Assembly (NCBI GenBank): GCA_964438715.1 | Contig: CAYTLQ010000220.1 | Location: 1 to 18,996, forward strand | Length of the DNA: 18,996 nucleotides | Origin: CAYTLQ01 sp964438715 | GTDB taxonomy: Bacteria; Bacteroidota; Ignavibacteria; Ignavibacteriales; Ignavibacteriaceae | Direction of reading: 5' to 3' | Shown here: positions 17,209-18,996 of the stretch, one piece after another | How the letters are laid out: each line of letters begins with the position of its first letter | How positions within the stretch are numbered: the stretch's first letter is position 1 | The notes under the pieces: model-generated | What the model saw: the letters and a program-made list of their open reading frames with translations, nothing else | Told to the model about the DNA's origin: nothing | Databases searched by the model: none | Made by a program: the position numbers and the translations under genes

Positions 17209-17226
17209 AGTGAACTTTTGTACACT
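17209..17226. promoter_or_regulatory. LexA-box-like palindrome upstream of the polymerase fragment
   Basis: AGTGAACTTTTGTACACT is an imperfect palindrome with core GAAC-N4-GTAC. Read on the minus strand it is GTAC-N4-GTTC, which matches the core of the cyanobacterial LexA box and differs by one base from the Gram-positive GAAC-N4-GTTC box. It lies directly downstream of the -10 element and 3 bases before the start codon, covering the expected transcription start, a normal place for a repressor site. LexA control would fit a DnaE2-type gene. No lexA gene is in the window and the box used in this organism is not known to me. Confidence 0.5.
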
Positions 17227-17255
17227 ATTTTAAACATTCAAAATGTGAAAGTCAA
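17227..17255 (-). promoter_or_regulatory. Sigma70-like promoter of the polymerase fragment
   Basis: On the minus strand TTGACT (17255-17250) and TAAAAT (17232-17227) are separated by exactly 17 bases, close to the consensus for the housekeeping sigma factor. Transcription would start near 17220, leaving a leader of only about 15 bases in front of the ATG at 17205, consistent with the missing ribosome-binding site. Confidence 0.6.
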
Positions 17256-17390
17256 TACAAACAGAAAGAAGTATCAATTTTTATGGAAGTAAACAGGAGT
17301 AAAATTCGGGAGGGATAAACTCCGGAAAGGAATTACCAATGCAGGAACTGAAGTACCCCAGATAAGGAAAAAATATGTAAAGGAAACTGC

Positions 17391-18413
17391 CTAATAGCTC
17401 ATGGAATCTATTTTAACTTTGCCTCTGAAAATCCAATAAATGCTTATAGTATATGCCAGTACAAAAGGGACACCAATAAGGGCAAAAGTGAGCATAATAC
17501 TTAGGGTCTTTTGAGAGGAGGCAGAGTTATAAACAGTGAGGCTATACGCGGGGTTAATTGTTGATATAACCATATTAGGGAAAAGCCCGATTGCAAACAA
17601 GCACATTAATGCAATAATACTTGCGCAGGAAGAAAGAAAAGCGCGAAACTCGTTACCAAGATGTAATTCGCGCGGAATATTGGCAATTGCAAGCATGTTA
17701 AGCAGAGCTACACCAAACAAAAGCGGATTATCCTTAAACGGCTGAGACATGTGCGGAAAATAAATCAGTGTAGCCATTGTGGTAACAGCATAACAGATAA
17801 TGAATGCAATAATCGTATTATTCACCCAGCTTCTCACAATATCCTGAAGCCCACCATCCGTTTTCATAATAAGATAAATTGCCGCATGCATAGCAAAAAG
17901 CGTAACAGTGGTAATACCAACCAAAATTGCAAACGGATTAAGCAAACCAATGAATGAGCCGGTGAACTCTTTCTGAGCATCAATAGGAATTCCCTGCAAA
18001 ATATTTCCCATAGCAATTCCAATGAGCAATGCAATAAGAAAACTTGATACAGAAAATGCTACATCCCATGCCCTACGCCAGCGTATATTGGGTTGTTTAC
18101 TCCGGAATTCAATTGCAACCGCTCTGAAAACAAGCCCGAAAAGCAGAAGCATAAAGGCATTATAAAATCCGCTGAAAACTGTAGCATATACATCAGGAAA
18201 CGCCGCAAATAAAGCTCCACCTCCTGTAACAAGCCACACTTCATTTCCATCCCAAACCGGTCCTATTGCGTTCAAAAAAATACGCCTGTGCTCATCGGTC
18301 TTGGTAAACAAATGCAGAATTCCCGTACCAAGATCAAAGCCATCCAATACTGCGTAACCGGCTAAAAGTACACCAACCAGAATAAACCATGTTGTATTTA
18401 AGTCTAAATTCAT
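17391..18413 (-). CDS. cydB: Cytochrome bd oxidase subunit II
   Basis: Second subunit of the high-affinity quinol:oxygen oxidoreductase of the inner membrane, used at low oxygen and under respiratory stress. The 340-residue, roughly nine-helix protein has the family signatures L-D-G-F-D-L-G-T-G-I-L (23-33) and G-P-V-W-D-G-N-E-V-W-L-V (51-62), normal length and an intact C-terminus. Its ATG overlaps the cydA stop by four bases (ATGA), with GGAGGTGAGG as a strong ribosome site inside cydA. No CydX-like small gene is seen in the 185 bases downstream, and no convincing terminator either. Confidence 0.97.
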   Translation of the reverse strand: MNLDLNTTWFILVGVLLAGYAVLDGFDLGTGILHLFTKTDEHRRIFLNAIGPVWDGNEVWLVTGGGALFAAFPDVYATVFSGFYNAFMLLLFGLVFRAVAIEFRSKQPNIRWRRAWDVAFSVSSFLIALLIGIAMGNILQGIPIDAQKEFTGSFIGLLNPFAILVGITTVTLFAMHAAIYLIMKTDGGLQDIVRSWVNNTIIAFIICYAVTTMATLIYFPHMSQPFKDNPLLFGVALLNMLAIANIPRELHLGNEFRAFLSSCASIIALMCLFAIGLFPNMVISTINPAYSLTVYNSASSQKTLSIMLTFALIGVPFVLAYTISIYWIFRGKVKIDSMSY

Positions 18414-18996
18414 TGCTTTACCTCACCTCCCCTATCAAGCAAAACCTTGCCACTGATATACTCGGAATCGATCGAATCCGGCTCATCTGGTCCGTGCTTA
18501 ATTTTTCTATCGAGCAGAAAAATGAATAATGCAAATAACAGTCCATAAACGAGGGTAAATAAAATTAATGAAAACAACACCTGCTCAGCCTTCACTGCCT
18601 TGGATAATCCTTCGGATGTCCTTAATAAACCGTAAACTATCCACGGCTGTCGTCCAACCTCAGCAGTAAACCAACCTAACTGATTTGCGGCCTGCGGCAA
18701 TAATACCGATGGAACAAGTATCTTTAAAAACCAAGTTGTCGTAAAGAGTTTACTACGCCATAACAGGAAAAGACCTGTTACACTTAATAAAATTAATAAC
18801 ATACCGATTGCAACCATTGCATGATATGTCTGGAACCCAAAATTTACCGGTGGCCTGTCGGTAGGCAGAAAGCGGTCAAGTACAACAAAAGGTTTAGTGA
18901 AATCGCCGTAAAGCAGAAACCTTAAACCTCCGGGACTTGCGCGCCTAACTTTTACTTCATTCGAATTTCCATTTCCACAACCGAATACGTATAATT
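18410..18996 (-). CDS. cydA: Cytochrome bd oxidase subunit I, C-terminal part (5' end outside window)
   Basis: Haem-bearing subunit of cytochrome bd. About 194 C-terminal codons are inside the window; the frame is open through the edge at 18996, so an internal ATG at 18817 is not the start. The visible part includes G-L-R-F-L-L-Y-G-D-F, then F-Q-T-Y-H-A-M-V, whose methionine fits the haem b558 ligand (M393 in E. coli). Next comes the subunit I signature G-W-F-T-A-E-V-G-R-Q-P-W, with the conserved glutamate near the haem pair. A final membrane helix and a short hydrophilic tail follow. The quinol-binding loop and the N-terminal histidine ligands lie beyond the window. Confidence 0.95.
   Translation of the reverse strand, partial: LYVFGCGNGNSNEVKVRRASPGGLRFLLYGDFTKPFVVLDRFLPTDRPPVNFGFQTYHAMVAIGMLLILLSVTGLFLLWRSKLFTTTWFLKILVPSVLLPQAANQLGWFTAEVGRQPWIVYGLLRTSEGLSKAVKAEQVLFSLILFTLVYGLLFALFIFLLDRKIKHGPDEPDSIDSEYISGKVLLDRGGEVKQ

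Noticed and set aside
17293..17335. Hairpin after cydB as a terminator
   Set aside because: Only five base pairs (GGAGT/ACTCC) around a long loop and no T tract on the minus strand.
18410..18817. Separate 135-residue membrane protein gene
   Set aside because: The reading frame continues upstream to the window edge with cytochrome bd subunit I motifs, so the ATG at 18817 is an internal methionine (the likely haem ligand), not a start.
1..18996. CRISPR arrays, tRNA or rRNA genes, insertion sequences
   Set aside because: No regularly spaced direct repeats, tRNA-like cloverleaf, rRNA-like stretch or transposase motifs were seen on either strand.

Overview
The window reads as chromosomal DNA from a member of the Bacteroidota/Chlorobiota/Ignavibacteriota (FCB) group, most likely Ignavibacteriota-like. 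The case is a TonB-dependent receptor with an N-terminal carboxypeptidase-regulatory-like domain, a large secreted protein ending in a type IX secretion (T9SS) style sorting domain with a V-P-N-P-Y motif, and a PorV/PorQ-family outer-membrane protein, on A+T-rich DNA with clear Shine-Dalgarno sites. This placement is inference; no rRNA or other marker is present.

Layout. (1) 92-3688 (+): a cobalamin-dependent class II ribonucleotide reductase, closed by a strong terminator. (2) 3941-7477 (-): a compact five-gene run, transcribed nth-like > EamA transporter > CPBP membrane protease > pdxJ > mscL, with junctions of 35, 2, 0 and 14 bases. (3) 7558-15065 (-): a three-gene operon, TonB-dependent receptor > 1190-residue T9SS-type secreted protein > PorV-like barrel, ending in a clear terminator. 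(4) 15066-15513: a 448-base stretch with no intact gene, holding a short reading frame that may be the remnant of a CARF-like protein. (5) 15514-17205 (-): the C-terminal half of a DnaE2/ImuC-like DNA polymerase, without the PHP and catalytic palm domains, richer in G+C than its neighbours, and preceded by a sigma70-like promoter and a LexA-box-like palindrome. (6) 17391-18996 (-): cydAB for cytochrome bd oxidase, with cydA running off the window edge.

Most of the window is housekeeping: dNTP supply, base excision repair, PLP synthesis, osmotic safety valve, microaerobic respiration. Two regions deserve attention. The first is the receptor/secreted protein/PorV trio, which looks like a self-contained surface system pairing a TonB-dependent channel with its own T9SS cargo and cargo shuttle. 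The second is the 15.1-17.3 kb region, where an intact but catalytically incomplete SOS-type polymerase half sits behind what looks like its own damage-inducible promoter, next to a possible CARF remnant.
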